Notes: generated from the letters alone by a model not told the origin. A stretch of DNA of 64,000 nt from Termitomyces sp. T153 (GCA_018296165.2 JACKQL020000016.1:496001-560000); one strand, 5' to 3'; positions 22,388-34,722 are shown, counted from the stretch's first letter. Program-made: numbers and translations.

Positions 22388-22471
22388 GGATTGATATAAC
22401 AACTAGCCCTGTCATCACAGCTACGGTTATATCAGGCTTATACTGTAATGGCAGGGGATGTTATATCATCC
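22388..22471. repeat. Imperfect inverted repeat (hairpin / possible MITE remnant)
   Basis: Left arm 22388-22420 (GATTGATATAAC...GTCATCACAG) pairs with right arm 22443-22471 (CTGTAATGGCAGGGGATG...). The loop contains another GGTTATATCA, the complement of the TGATATAAC core. The structure is only about 85 bp. Confidence 0.55.
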
Positions 22472-22756
22472 TGCTAGCATCAGGTGTAGTGACAAGAAAC
22501 TTGCCAGAGAGACAAATGATATATGGAAACTGAGCTAGATTTTTCTTCTGGGGAAAATTTACTATTTGTCACGTACTCAGTGTCTTAATATACATTCCCT
22601 GAGAGCCCTCTGGACTAAAAATTGTGCCCTGCCAGTCTGTTTTAAAATCCTGAACCCTATTTCATTCATGACTTTCATTTCTTGCCAATGTTAATGATAT
22701 CCTTTGATCTGTCACCCCTTCTCTCTCATTAAGGACAAGACGTAATATTTCATATT

Positions 22757-24129
22757 TCAGAAGCCATTTAAGATGTCTACAGCGGCGGGTCCCTCCCCAA
22801 CATTCACATAATCCAAAAGAACAAAGTTGGGCGCTCTCCCATTCACAAACCCTGCACAACCATTTGCATGTGCTATTATCCTACAGATCGCAAAAGTTGA
22901 CGATCAGAAGAGAGAAGAATCGGAAAACCCACGAGTCAATGCTGTTCGTAACTGGGGCATCATCACGATCGCTAATGAGGACACCATCTCCGATAGGGAG
23001 GATGTTAATGTTGAGGTTGTGGTTGATAAGGTTTTCGTGGTCGGCTGGAGAGAGTGGCCCACTTATACGGTCGACTTGACAGGGGAAAGTAGGGTCCGTC
23101 GGATCAAACGGGTCTTCGAACACCTGAAGAGAGATGAACAAAAGATAACATATGAGAGAGAATAATAGCCGCTTGCCATGTCAAACTCTGGCAAAATGAA
23201 GTCCACAATACCACCATCACTTCCGTCTGCACCTGCATCGAGGAAGACAATAACACGTTTGCCAGAATCAATCAGCTGCCCAAGGGTAGGCCAGTCGTCT
23301 CGCTTGACGGGACGGGAAGGTGGAACATAGGCAAGAGGAGTGATATCTGAGTAGATCGTGTAAGCATATTATATATTCTTTGAAAGCTAGACAGCCAACC
23401 AGCGGAGTCAAAAGCTGGCTTCCAGACATCTGGGAGAGAGACTCCCTCTGGATTTGTGAAGATGAAAGTGACCACTTCGTTGGGATTGGCATCGAGGAAT
23501 GTCTTCACGATCGTGAGGTAATCTACAACGGCCCCGCCATCAAAAAGTTCCTTCCGGACACTTGTGAGCAGGTGAATGTACAGCAACAACATCGAAAGGT
23601 TACACAAACTGGTGGAGTTGAAGGTCAGTGAGTGACCCAGACCATCATCAATCACGTACAAGTATGACAGAAATGGAGGACGCCATCCTTCCTGTGGCGT
23701 TATCAGCAAATGCGAAGAACAATACTGAAGCAATTTACATGTGAGCTTGAGCTTGTAACATACGGGCGCCCAGTTGCAATTGAGTGCTCAAGTCGACTTC
23801 CTGGGTTCTCGCAACTGTTAGAAAACACGAAGGATGAAATGGACATAATTGATAGCTGAAGAAATAATGAACATACGGTTCAATGGATCTTCACTGAAAG
23901 CATAAGAATCATGAGAGCCGAGGTAGGTGACGTTTCCATATGATCGATTGCACAACTCAGCATGGCCATTACAGACCGTAGCTTTGCTGTTGTGCAAATA
24001 TGTTCAATTGGAAAGATGGCAGCAAAGTCTAGGATACCTCTTGCTTTCAGACCTAGACCATGGCAGCGACCGTCCGAGAACACATGAGGGCAGAATCAAA
24101 ATGGAAAGCAGGGCCAATGTCGAGTACAT
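22757..24129 (-). CDS. Secreted PI-PLC X-domain-like phosphodiesterase
   Basis: PLC-like TIM-barrel family common as secreted fungal proteins. Start ATG at 24129 gives signal peptide MYSTLALLSILILPSCVLGR. After an intron the domain begins KATVCNGHAELCNRSYGN, then VTYLGSHDSYAF with the first catalytic His. Later blocks are ELFDGGAVVDYLTIVKTFLD, NEVVTFIFTNPEGVSLPDVW, PLAYVPPSRPVKRDDWPTLG, KRVIVFLDAGADGSDGGIVD and NINILPIGDGVLISDRDDAP, and the last exon ends NFVLLDYVNVGEGPAAVDIL then NGF and a stop at 22757. The second catalytic His, normally in HLCHTSC just before the FDGG block, is not evident: the readable frame gives HLLTSVRKELFDGG. This may mean lost catalysis, an unrecognised splice, or a small indel. 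Confidence 0.8.
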
Positions 24130-27100
24130 GAGTACAGTGCCAGTCAAAGCTGAGTAAAAGAGTCAGGATCGTATTATTTATGTTCCAAAAGAGGATCGCC
24201 ATGAGAATGTGCTGTTGGAATAGAAGCTATCCTAGTTTGACAGCCGTTCAAACTTGTTCACATGGCCAGTAAATTTCCGGCCATACAAGTGAGCTCATTC
24301 CCTCGACTCTGGACAAACCTGCCGTTGTATTCCACTTCGCTATAGCATTGGTCACATTCTTTGATTTTGCTGTTTCAGAGATCTCGGTGATTCAGGATCA
24401 CATACATTTATCTGGAAACACAACAACCAACGGTCACTTCACCACAAGAATACATCGGCTATGTATATAAATTGCTTTCGTGTCAATGAAGACAAATGTG
24501 GTTGGTACCAGACCAATCATGCCGTGTCCTCTCCTTCTGCGATCTCCTTCCTTCCCAGGTTCACTATGTTCAGCACACAGTTAGATATCCCTTCCGAACT
24601 TGCTGGAAATTTGTGACATTCATAGCCATTTAATACCTTGCTTTTGGGCGAGAGAATGGGCAAGATACACCTCGGTGAAACCTGATACGATACACTGCGC
24701 ACATCAACTAGGCGTACCTTATTCCCTTTCTGCTTGCGCCAAGAATGAGCCATGTAGATTCACAACCATTCTTGTCTCTAAGGTTTCCTTCCATATGAGA
24801 TGTGAAGATCAGGGCCATTCTCATCCGGCATTAACGCTTTCCGCTGTTCGAATCAAGGGTCGGATAAACATTGACCCTGACATGCCTCAGCACTGGAAGA
24901 TTCGAAGCGATAGGTGATTCTAAAAGAAGGTGCCGATTCTGGATTGTCGTCTACGGGCGATGTAATGCATTGTAGAAGCATCCAATGACTAAAATGTTTT
25001 CGGTCTGAGTACTACTTTGTTAGAAGGCATGAGAGAACGGCGCGCGCCAACCTCTGGTTTCTCTTGAACCTTGAAATCGAGCACAGACTGCACGAAGTCG
25101 TGCATAACATACGGCATCATATGTAATATCGAAGGGACAGGCTCATAGTACTTCTCGCACTTTGTCATGGATGTCCGGTGACGGGCAATTGTCGGTATGG
25201 AAGCATATGGAACATGACCAAGAGGCATCGATTGACATAAATTCAATTGCAGCATAACCTGAGATGGTGTCATATCCTGCTGATACAGCAAGTATGAATT
25301 ATGAAATCAAAGCCACACCTCGCTAATTGTACCAGAGTATAGTTGCGTGTCTTGGGCGTCGATAGCTAGAAAGTGGCACAGGCAACTCATCCCTCTAAAG
25401 TACTAAAGGCGTACAATAGGTCTCAAAAGCAAGAGACGCTGAGTGAGAAGGGAACAACCAGAACGTAGATATATGTGGGGCGAAACACAAGCAAGATGTA
25501 AAGACAGCATATATCTCGGCGTGCATTACGGTGACCACGATGTAATGGACGTGATTTGAGCTGATTCGATCGGCATCAGCCGTGACATCATGCGATCTTG
25601 ATGTGATCACTGGATCAAGTTGTGACCACCTAAATATAGGCCATCAAATCACACACAAATGGCCAAACTCGGTCTTGATTGAAGTTCAAACGGACACTAC
25701 ATTCGGACTTGGTTAGAAGACAAGCGCGGCCAGAACATTGACTTGTTTGGCCTCGATATCATTTGGTACTGCACTATCCTGAACTTAGTACTGCCCTTTC
25801 GTCGAGTTATGAACTCTTCTTTCAACGACGCTCTGTGTAGCCATAGAGCCTTGCGTATCAATCCATAAAGCTCAAACAAACGTATTTGCCTGCCATAATA
25901 CAAGAACCACAAGCGTTAATTTAACTAACATCGTAGCCCCACGTGAAATAATCTTCATTTTGGTGAGTTAAGTTCACTACCACACAGAGGGGAAGAACAA
26001 CTGACCTGGTTGTTGCATTTAAGCCTTGGCGGCATCAGTTTGGGCCGGTAGATGGGCGCTGGAAGTGATAGATTGGCCTTGTCTGTAATAAATAGCCGGC
26101 GTTTCGCAATGTACTTGATCAGAAGATATCGAAAAACATACGTCCACACCACCGTTGTAGTTCTGTCGACCAAGTAGGGAGATTCGTCTATGACAGTATG
26201 ATACACCTTGATGTCCGTATACACATGCCCGCTCGAAGGTACGGTCTACAACGCAGTTTTGGAGATGTTGTCAACCAATCAAGACGTAAACACGGAACAT
26301 ACAGCTGCTTTCGACGCAAGAGAAAAGGCGAGGATGGCGGTGAGGGTCCGTCTCAACATGATTCTCAAAATTCGAAGGGAGATTGGGATCTTTTAAAGTG
26401 ATCCCTTGTCCTTTTGAAGTCTGGCATTTACCTCCTGTTGTTGCGGCTCCCGCAAGGTCGGGCCCCGGCTTGGCAGCGGTCCGGGCCACGACTTGCACTG
26501 TATGACTGATAATTCTATAATGCAATTAGAAATATGGAGGAAGCTCGGTTGTGAGTTGCGTAAGTTTGAACGTTCCTTTGGAATACCATTTTAGCCAGTC
26601 ATATTTGCACCGGATAGCGACCGGCATGGCGATCGAAGACGTCCCAGCGGTCGAGAGAAAAAAATACAGAGGTGTAACTTCTTGCTTACGCTTGAGCAGC
26701 AACGTTGTAGGGCAAGATATTCGAAAAGGAGGTTGTGAATAGGACAGGCTACTCTGCCGAGCTTTGTCTGGACGTGAGATAGCGCTTGTAGGCCTAACAC
26801 CGTTCTACCTCGAGAACAGACACTGAGTAGATAGGCAAGTAAATTTACTAATGCTTAATCAATTCGATACTCAGTTTTTCCGAAGTCTTTGAGTCGGTCC
26901 CTCTAGCAGGCTCAGCCTTACCACCAGATAGTGACGTTGTGATGCATCATTTGTTAATTAGTGTACATACATGATGCATTATTTGCAGTGATCACACATA
27001 CGTGACAATGAGTGCTGATTGATGTATTATGTGATACATTACAGTCAAGAACACAACGATTAAGGATTGAATGAAGGACGTTACATATCTTCAGTATGCA

Positions 27101-27349
27101 TGATAACGCTATAAGCATTAGACCATAAGCCTGATTATGAAACCATAATGAAAGTATGCTTGTCCATTGGGGACACAGTCAGGCTGGTTTGAAGTTTGGT
27201 TAGCGCTATGTTAGTTTGTAGGATTTTTTTTGGTTTTGTTAAAGTTAGGGATAGGCTTAGCGTTTCAGACATATCTATCAAGGGTAGCAAGCTCCCCTTA
27301 GCCCAATACCTTTCTATCAATTTGATTTGTATGTGGTTCAGTGGTCATT
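24130..27349. other. Long stretch without a convincing gene
   Basis: Upstream of the PLC-like gene. Minus-strand frames at 24517-24753 and 24989-25291 (the latter including SILHMMPYVMHDFVQSVLDF) and a plus-strand frame at 26208-26396 (CPLEGTVYNAVLEMLSTNQD) look mildly protein-like. They lack splice-linked neighbours or family matches and may be decayed genes. Near 26930-27060 the sequence is rich in GATGCAT/TGATACATTA motifs, also seen in the SINE-like pieces. Confidence 0.35.
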
Positions 27350-27510
27350 GCTCTCAGATAACACATTTTTATCTGGAGGCAGGTTCAATTTCCCGGCTGG
27401 TACGAATCTTATACTTCATGTATACTTGATTGTAATGCTAATGAATAAGAAGAATGCGTCGCCATCCTATACTAATTGCATACTAAGTGCAATAAAATGA
27501 TGCATTACAT
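27350..27510 (+). mobile_element. tRNA-headed SINE-like element
   Basis: Starting at about 27334 the sequence TGGTTCAGTGG fits a pol III A box (TRGYNNARNGG), and GGTTCAATTTCCC about 45 bp later resembles a B box. Between them GATAA...TTATC can form a 5-bp anticodon-like stem. An AT-rich tail follows, ending with GATGCATTACAT. It is not a working tRNA: U33 is missing and the acceptor stem does not pair. Confidence 0.45.
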
Positions 27511-27987
27511 CGATACTATAGGCTGTCCTTACCAAAACAGGCTTGGATTGACCTCCCTGATACGGTCACATTACTACTATTGTACCATGTCGACATGTAC
27601 TGTTGACGATACATCCTCTATCACATCTCCGTTCAGCACATTCCGAAACTTCCATTTAGAATCCGCTAGCATCTGAATCATACGTAAATCCAACGTAAAT
27701 CCTTTCTGATTGACGCTGAACCTTCGCTCTGGAAGAAGTCTGTTGCAGCACACAATACAGCCGAGGCGTCCGAGTCGGCCTTACCAGACCACAAGGATCG
27801 AATATCTTGTTCCAATGGAACTTAATGATCTTCAAGACCATTTACTTACTACATCGGATGGAGCTTCAGGCATGTAGATTAGTATTCATGCTTACCGATG
27901 GCTGCCGGATGACCCAGGCTTCATGACTTAAAAACACCAGGTGTCATCAACCTCTCCTGTTCATATCCAGACACCAGAAATTCGTCC
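27511..27987. other. Upstream region of laccase 2
   Basis: No gene recognised. This is the promoter-side interval of the laccase starting at 27988. No individual site can be called with confidence. Confidence 0.4.
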
Positions 27988-30266
27988 ATGTTAAATTTAA
28001 TTCCTCTCATCCTCTTTCCCTTTGCTGCGACCGTATCCGCTGCTATCGGCCCTAGAGGAAACCTATACATTATCAACAGCGATGTCGCTCCGGATGGTTT
28101 TAATCGTTCGTATGTGAAGTCGTTTTTATTTATCTTGATTACTGAGAGTTCCTCGTCTTGAGAGCTGTTCTTGCTAGTAGTAGTAGTACCGGAACAGATG
28201 CTTCCCCCTCTGGTGCACTTATAACTGCAAAGAAGGTGACAAGTGTTTCTACATGGTTAGAATTAGCCTGACTGAGCTATGATGCAGGGTGATCGCATGC
28301 GCATCAACGTCGTCAACTCATTGAGTGATACTACAATGCTTACAAGTACCAGTATTGTGAGTCATTTTGTCCTAACTTCCCTTTTCATCTCACGTGGGTT
28401 AGCATTGGCACGGCTTCTTCCAAAGAAGATCGGCTTGGGCAGATGGCCCCGTAGGTGTCACTCAATGCCCTATATTGGCAGGAAATTCGTTCTTGTACGA
28501 GTTCGATCTCGATGATCAGGCCGGAACGTTTTGGTATCATTCCCATTTATGTACGAAACCTTAACTCCTTATCAACACTTCGTATTGATTGTTCGTACCA
28601 ACAGCTACCCAATACTGCGATGGCCTACGTGGTCCAATTGTAATTTACGATCCTTTCGATCCATTCCGCCTACTGTGAGTACCCACATAAAGTTCCAAGA
28701 GAATGCTCGCTCACATAAAATACCAAGATACGATGTCGATGATGGTTCGTTGTAACTCTTCTCCCCGTTTCAATGTTTTCCTACTGGATTTCCTTTCAGA
28801 AAGTACCGTCATTACTCTTGCCGACTGGTTCGCTCACTATTTCCTTCTTCCGAAATCTTAACAACTTTGCATTCCGCAGGTATCACACCCCCGCTCCCTC
28901 CGCCGGACTGGTTCCAACCCCTGATGCCACCCTCATCAACGGTCTTGGGCGTACCTCGGGCGGAGATGCTACTCCTCTAGCTGTCATCAACGTTATTCGA
29001 GGCAAGCGCTATCGCTTCCGGCTCGTTACAATTTCTTGTGACGCAAATTTCATTTTCTCGATTGATGGTCACACTATGGTATGACAACTTTCTTATTTGT
29101 TGGTGGTACAATGTGGATCATGCTTCACAGACGATCATCGAAGTCGATGGTGTTAATCACCGACCATTGATGGTGGACTCGATTCAGATCTTTGCTGGTC
29201 AACGTTACTCCGTTATAGTCAAAGCGGACAAGCCAATTGGAAACTACTGGATTCGTGCACAACCAAATGTCGGGGATATTGATTTTGACGGTGGTCTCAA
29301 CTCGGCGATCCTTCGATACCGTGGTGCCGCCATAGAGGAGCCCACGACCAGCTCTGATCTATCTAAGCCTTTGGTTGAAACAAATCTTCATCCGTTGAGG
29401 CGACCTGGTGCTCCCGGAGGGAACCGTACTGCTGATGTCTCTCACGTTCTCGACATTCAATTTGGATCTGACAGGAAATTTACTGTCAACGGCGCCACCT
29501 TCACCACCCCAACCGCTCCTGTGTTGTTGCAGATTATGAGCGGGGCCCAGTCAGCGACTGACCTTCTTCCTTCAGGCAGTGTCTATGTTCTACCTCCTAA
29601 TAAAGTTATTGAATTAACTATTCCTGGTGGAGCTGTTGGATCACCGGTGAGTCTCAAGTTGGTAAAGACAAATGGATTTGATTGATCTGCCTATCAGCAC
29701 CCCTTCCATTTGCATGGAGTAGGTTCACTTGATCATATTCAATGATATGTTCGGCCTTACTCTCTTTGTTTTCATAGCACACATTCGATGTCATCCGAAG
29801 CGCTGGAAGTTCTGTCTACAACTACGCGAACCCGGTTCGAATTCCAACCGAGTTTTATACTTCTTCCCATTGATTTTTATCCAGGTTCGCCGTGATGTTG
29901 TCTCGGTTGGACAAGCTGGCGACAATGTTACTATTCGCTTCAAAACTGATAATCCTGGCCCGTGGTTCCTGCATTGGCATGTTCTCATGTAAACTTCTTC
30001 TTGACATCCATTAATGTTAGTCCAACAGCCACATTGATTGGCATCTCGAGATGTTAGTCTTCTTTCACTGTCCCGAAATGTGTGTTAATTGCTCTCTTTA
30101 GCGGATTGGCAATCGTCTTTGCTGAGGACGTACCCACTATTGCCAAATCAACACCACCTCGTGAGGCACAACCTGAGCTACCTTGCCTCTTCTCTGAAAT
30201 TGTTCCCTAGCTGCATGGAAAGACCTGTGTCCACTTTACAACAACGCTATGGGTTCGAATAATTGA
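27988..30266 (+). CDS. Laccase (multicopper oxidase), paralog 2
   Basis: Second extracellular laccase. ATG at 27988 gives signal peptide [19 protein letters not shown] and mature start [20 protein letters not shown]. Copper motifs: [16 protein letters not shown] (near 28406), FWYHSHL (near 28532), HPFHLHG (near 29697) and HCHIDWHLE. Other blocks are [55 protein letters not shown] and [16 protein letters not shown]. The intron splitting the Cys codon of HCHIDWH (29977-30028) has donor GCATGT, so it is a GC-AG intron. Paralog 1 has GTAAGC there. After KSTPP a GTGAGG intron leads to the last exon [20 protein letters not shown] at 30264-30266. Architecture and length match paralog 1, and no break is seen. 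Confidence 0.9.
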
Positions 30267-31351
30267 TGCCACTATCCACATTATTATCTCTGGTTCTTGG
30301 AAGACCTGTCTCTTTCATTCAAGCTTGCGGTGCTTTGATGCATGTCGTGCTTCAGACCTTTAAATTGGGTAATGAATATTATTTGAACTATACATTTTCG
30401 GCTTTCTGGAGTCGTCATATTCAATGCGTATTGTTCATTATTGAAACATTGAATACTCGAAACGATGAACCGAATCTCTATGTCGCCTAAGAAATCTGAG
30501 AAAATACTTCCCACATGGGGGAATACTCGGACACTCGGAGCTCTCATTTCGTGTACCCCATAGCGTGCAAGCAAGGGGTATTATTTCTTTTGAGTATGGT
30601 CTCTTCAAGTATGTTCCATAACTTTCTATCAATGCAGTTTCAAGTGCATATGATGTCTTATCAAAGGATTCCGACAAATGGTCATTGTAGTATCCCATTA
30701 TCTCCAGCAGTATCACCTTAACGTTGGAACTAGCGGTAACCTGATAAGAACATTGGGAGAAATTGACATTTGCCATTGCCTATGATAGGAGAAATTGACA
30801 TTTGCCATTGCCTATGATATAATTCTTCAGTATTGTATCAACTCTTTACTTTGAGTCCTTACTTTTGATATTTGAAATTGTTACTCTTTACTTTCCTGCA
30901 TAATTTTACACTTTACTCCTTGGATTGCCTCAAATTTTTACTTGTAAGTCTTATACTTATGCTTTACTCTCTAGCAGTTGTGGATAGATATTTGATCTTC
31001 TTTTGTTCTATTTATTTGATTTAGTCTTCACTCTCTACTCTTTATGCATGTCCTTCAATTGTCTCAGTAGAAACTGGCTGTTTATTATTGCTTACCACTA
31101 TCTTGGCAATGTTCAACATGATACATTTGTCAGAGCTTCTTATTTGTTGGCTTTTCCAGTGTTTGAAAAGATTTACCTGAACAAGTCTTTACTCCTTTAC
31201 TCTTTTCTCATGGTCATCCAATTGTCTGAGTGAAAAGTAGCCATTTATTGGAGTCTACTGTAAGCTTAATGTAATACAAATTTATCAAAAGTTTTCAATT
31301 ACCAACTTTTTTTAGACCTTGCCCCAAGTTTATTGGCTTCTGTGTGGAGGT
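30267..31351. other. Downstream flank of laccase 2, start of transposon block
   Basis: No gene supported. A 112-codon minus-strand frame (30438-30776) lacks family resemblance. From about 30830 the sequence becomes AT-rich with many TACTCTTTACTTT-type runs and loses CpG. Confidence 0.4.
30756..30819. repeat. 2 x 32-bp perfect tandem repeat
   Basis: GGAGAAATTGACATTTGCCA... occurs at 30756 and again at 30788 with no mismatch over 32 bp. Confidence 0.9.
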
Positions 31352-32514
31352 GGAGATGTCAGGTTCCACTGACCATGAGGGCTCAGCTTTACTGGGTGAG
31401 CCCTTACTAGGCAGATGTGACATCCTGCACTGATAACCTAGTGCTTTGAAGAGATCCAGATTTCAGATACTTGTGAGGGTAAGCCAGGAGAAGTGGTCTG
31501 AGCAAATCTGAAGTGGTCTGGGGAAGTCTAAGACAAGGTATGAGGAAGGGTTTGGCTTGGGGAAGTTCCAAGTACAAGTCTGGAGGCAAGTATTGATGAT
31601 ATGGGGCAAATGGAGGCTATGCAAGTGATGGGAGCAGGGCCAGAGTTTGATGGGGGATCAATGGATGTCAATGAGTTTTGGGGCTGAGCAAATAGCAAGG
31701 TCCAGAGTTGGTTTATGATTGTTTGAGATTCATAATTATAAGTGTGGAGTTTGTAACTGTGTTAGAGCTGAAAGGACTTGGGCACAATAAAGGAAATAGA
31801 GTTGAATGAGACAAGACAGAGTTGAGGCAAGATTGAGATGAGAACAAAAATAGATTGAAGCAGAGATAGAAGATGATAACAAGACAATAACAGAGATAGA
31901 GATGAGACAAGGCCAGGAGACTGAGATAAGACTGGGAGACTGAGAGAAGGGAAAACATAACAAGAAACACAAAACACAAAGAAACAATCAGCAGCACATA
32001 GGTAGGCAGGTAATATCAAGACTAGAGTAAAGGATACTACTCTACAACTTATATACTAACTACTGGGACAGCTCTGGGGTAGTGGGTCTGGCAGTGAGGC
32101 TTGTTGGGGCCATGTGGAGTTGATGGGTGTTGGTGGTGATCAGGAGGTGGGCTGCAGTGATATACTGATGGGATCAGATGGGAACACAGGCTGCCCTGGG
32201 ATCACTGTGATGCTCTGGAGCTGGTTGGGTAAGTCAGGGTGACAGTCCAATGACATATGCCAGCATCAGGAACAGTGGGGGGAGGGTTCCAGGGGCTCAG
32301 AAGAGGAAGGGGAAGCATTGAGGCCTGCAGGAGAACATGTCAGAGTTAGTCAAGAGGCTGTTGGGGTTTGCCAAAGAAGCATCAGAGTTACTGGAGTGGG
32401 CACTGTGGGTGAATAAAGGTCAGGGGAGTTCAAGGAAGTGTTGGTGGGTACTCTGGAGAGGCGTAGGGCTGCAAGGGAGAGGTCTGGGGTCTGGGAATGG
32501 GTCATGACAGGAGA
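31352..32514 (-). mobile_element. Solo LTR of Gypsy-1 family with 5-bp target duplication
   Basis: The LTR occupies 31357-32509 (1153 bp) in minus orientation. On its own strand it starts TGTCATGACCCATTC and ends GCTGAGCCC...GAACCTGACA, giving TGTCA/TGACA termini. GGAGA lies directly outside both ends (31352-31356 and 32510-32514), a perfect 5-bp duplication. It shares the body sequence of the LTRs at 43199-44158 and 49680-50802. The small open frames within it are not genes. Confidence 0.88.
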
Positions 32515-32879
32515 AATGCTGGAGATACAAATTTGTCCTAGCTTTTTCTTGAGATTTTGGTTGGCCAACTGTTTCAAACCTCTTCCTAAGTCTAAGTCTA
32601 TTCATTCCTTTGCAGTGTGGAGGGGCTCAGAAAGTGCAGGAACATTCAAGAACAATAAATACAAGTAAAAATGTGTTTAAATTTTTGACAAACCAAAGGA
32701 ATCACTGCTGGGCAGATAAGGTGATTCTTGCCAGGCACCTTCATGTCTGCTTCTGCTTCATTGCCCTTGGAGCCCTCTCAAAATCTCTTGAATGTCTTCC
32801 AATCTAGATTTCATGTGTGGGTACTCTATTTTCATTGAGATGTCTAGTTGTGGCTGTGCCATATGTCAAACACTACAGT

Positions 32880-33772
32880 ATGTATGTAAGGGTGACCTCT
32901 GGAGGCTGTGGCTCAATCACACAACTGGCAGAGGGAGATCTAAAGGTCTATTCAGCATCTACAAGAAGTTCTAGAGTTCTAGCTACTTGCCTGGCAGAGG
33001 GAGGTCCAAAGGGAACAAGTCTAAGGATTTCCAATGCTAGTCTTTGGAAAGTTAATCTAGAGCTTCTGGAAGAAACACTCAACAACCACCAAATCCAGAC
33101 TCCAATCCAGAAACAGAAGTCCATTGTAATTGGCCTCAATCTCCAAGCTCCAGCACATAACCACATATAGATACAACCAAAGGCTAGCCTTTGGTCAAAA
33201 GTACTTGTGACCTGAAGATAGGAGGTTGACAATGAACAGCAGGCTTGAAATAAAGGAAACAATCCAGGGGTCTGATAAGAGGCATTGTGGACAGGGCAAC
33301 ACTTGTCAGAATTACAGACAGATAACCAGTGCAGCTTAAGGGCTATGAGTAGAACCAATAGATAGGGAAAGAGAAAGAGAATAAGGGAAAACCATAAGGA
33401 GGGAGAATGGGACACAGAGAGAATGGGATGTCTCCTGACATCACTCCTCCTTGATCTCCAGATGTCCAGCATGTGAACACATACAAATATGGCCAAAGAT
33501 AGTGCTTGACTGAAGGTACTTGTGACTTGATGGGAGGTTGACAATAAACAGCAGGCTCAAAATAAAGGAACCAATCCAAGGGTCTGATAAGAGGCATTGT
33601 GGATGGGGCAACACTTGTTGGAATTATAGACAGAGAACCAGTGCAGCCTAAGGGCTGAGATTAAAACCAATGGATAGGGAAGGAAAGGGAAATAAAGGAA
33701 AACCATCAGGAGGGAGAATAGGACAGAGGGAGAATGGGACAGAGGAGAAATGGGACATTCCCTGACAATGTA
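32880..33772 (-). mobile_element. Gypsy-2 remnant: truncated 5' LTR joined to full 3' LTR, with target duplication
   Basis: Minus orientation. ATGTA flanks both ends (32880-32884 and 33768-33772). On its own strand the piece 33767 to about 33475 is the first half of an LTR starting TGTCAGGGAATGTCCC. A short internal-end remnant (about 33441-33475) follows, then a complete LTR 33440-32885 starting TGTCAGGAGACATCCC and ending GGTCACCCTTACA. It thus looks like an element that lost nearly all of its interior. Confidence 0.75.
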
Positions 33773-34447
33773 CATAGTGTGATTTACAGACACTCCTAAA
33801 GTACTCTGGCCTGAGACTTTTTTAAGTCTGCCAGTTATACCTCATAGCCACCTTACTACAGTTCAATCCTGTCAGATTTCATACTGCCCTCTACTGTTAA
33901 CATTCTGTCTCATTCCAATTTCACACTCTGCCACTCATCCCCCAGCCTGGGTTATGACTCCCATCCCTGATCCCAGACCCTGCTTGGCACTATGCTTTGT
34001 AAATTTCCCAGCCTTCAGCTTCTTGAGCTTACTAGACCAGGAGTTGGCATGGCCCTGGGAGTAGGCCTGTAGACACCTGTGGATTTACAGAGTTTCCAAG
34101 GACATGTCTTGATAGCTTTCCCTACTGAGGCCTACCCACAGTATAGCATAATAGGTTCACAAGGTACAGTCTTCCCTCTCCCTGTCTCCACACTGGGGAA
34201 CCCTTTTATTTTCAGTCAGGACACAGTTTCAGTAGTTACTATATGTCATTGTGTGCATGTTCCAGTGGTGTTGCCATTTTTGCAGCTATGGCTGTACCTA
34301 TAAAGCCTTTCTAGCAAGCACATGGTAGTAGGTAGCTTCTCAGTGGCATTGAAGGACCCATGTATTATCTAAGGTGCTTTCCACACAGGGGCATCCAGCC
34401 AGAGTCAAAACCCCAGCCTTGCACTTGCAGATCATGTAAGCCACTTA
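33773..34447. other. Transposon-block spacer, nothing recognised
   Basis: CpG-poor sequence between the Gypsy-2 remnant and Gypsy-1. No coding signal. Confidence 0.4.
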
Positions 34448-34722
34448 TGTCATGACCCACTCCCTAGACCCTGACACTGCCCCCAGCCCCCCCCAATGCT
34501 CTGCCAAACTCCCCAACCCTTGCCCACCCTCCACACCCCCTTCAGGCAACTCCGACACTTCCTTGGCAAACCCCAACAGTTCCTTGATCAACTCCAATGC
34601 CTTCTCTGCAGCAGTTGACGCATCCCCTGAATTCCCCTGAACTCCTGAGACTTCTCCCAACTCTGGAGTGATTTGCTTTCCAACTGATCCCATCAGGATG
34701 TCACCATGGCCCACTCCAAGAT
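34448..34722 (+). repeat. Gypsy-1 5' LTR, truncated after about 275 bp
   Basis: Matches the 3' LTR from TGTCA up to CCACTCCAAGATTGC. It then passes directly into gag-like sequence (CCTCACCAACCTAGG), where the 3' LTR continues ACCTGGCACCC. The downstream LTR part, including the TATATAAG promoter-like motif, and the primer-binding site are therefore missing. Confidence 0.8.

Larger units (their letters stand above)
20461..22756. other. Intergenic region with short repeats, no gene recognised
   Basis: About 2.3 kb between the transporter start and the 3' end of the PLC-like gene. It holds a 68-bp duplication, a 3 x 21-bp repeat and a hairpin (listed separately). Open frames here are short and compositionally random. 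Confidence 0.45.

Noticed and set aside
22827..23165. Plus-strand 112-codon frame opposite the PLC-like gene
   Set aside because: Shadow of the exon coding for NINILPIGDGVLISDRDDAP on the minus strand.
27334..27405. Possible functional tRNA gene
   Set aside because: A and B boxes and a 5-bp anticodon-like stem are present, but U33 is replaced by A, the acceptor arms do not pair and the T stem is imperfect. A SINE head fits better.
30438..30776. 112-codon minus-strand frame after laccase 2
   Set aside because: No splice partners, no family match, and its start lies beside a 32-bp tandem duplication. Likely fortuitous.
31713..32019. Hydrophobic open frames resembling membrane proteins
   Set aside because: They lie inside a solo LTR, and the hydrophobic reading comes from low-complexity purine/pyrimidine runs.
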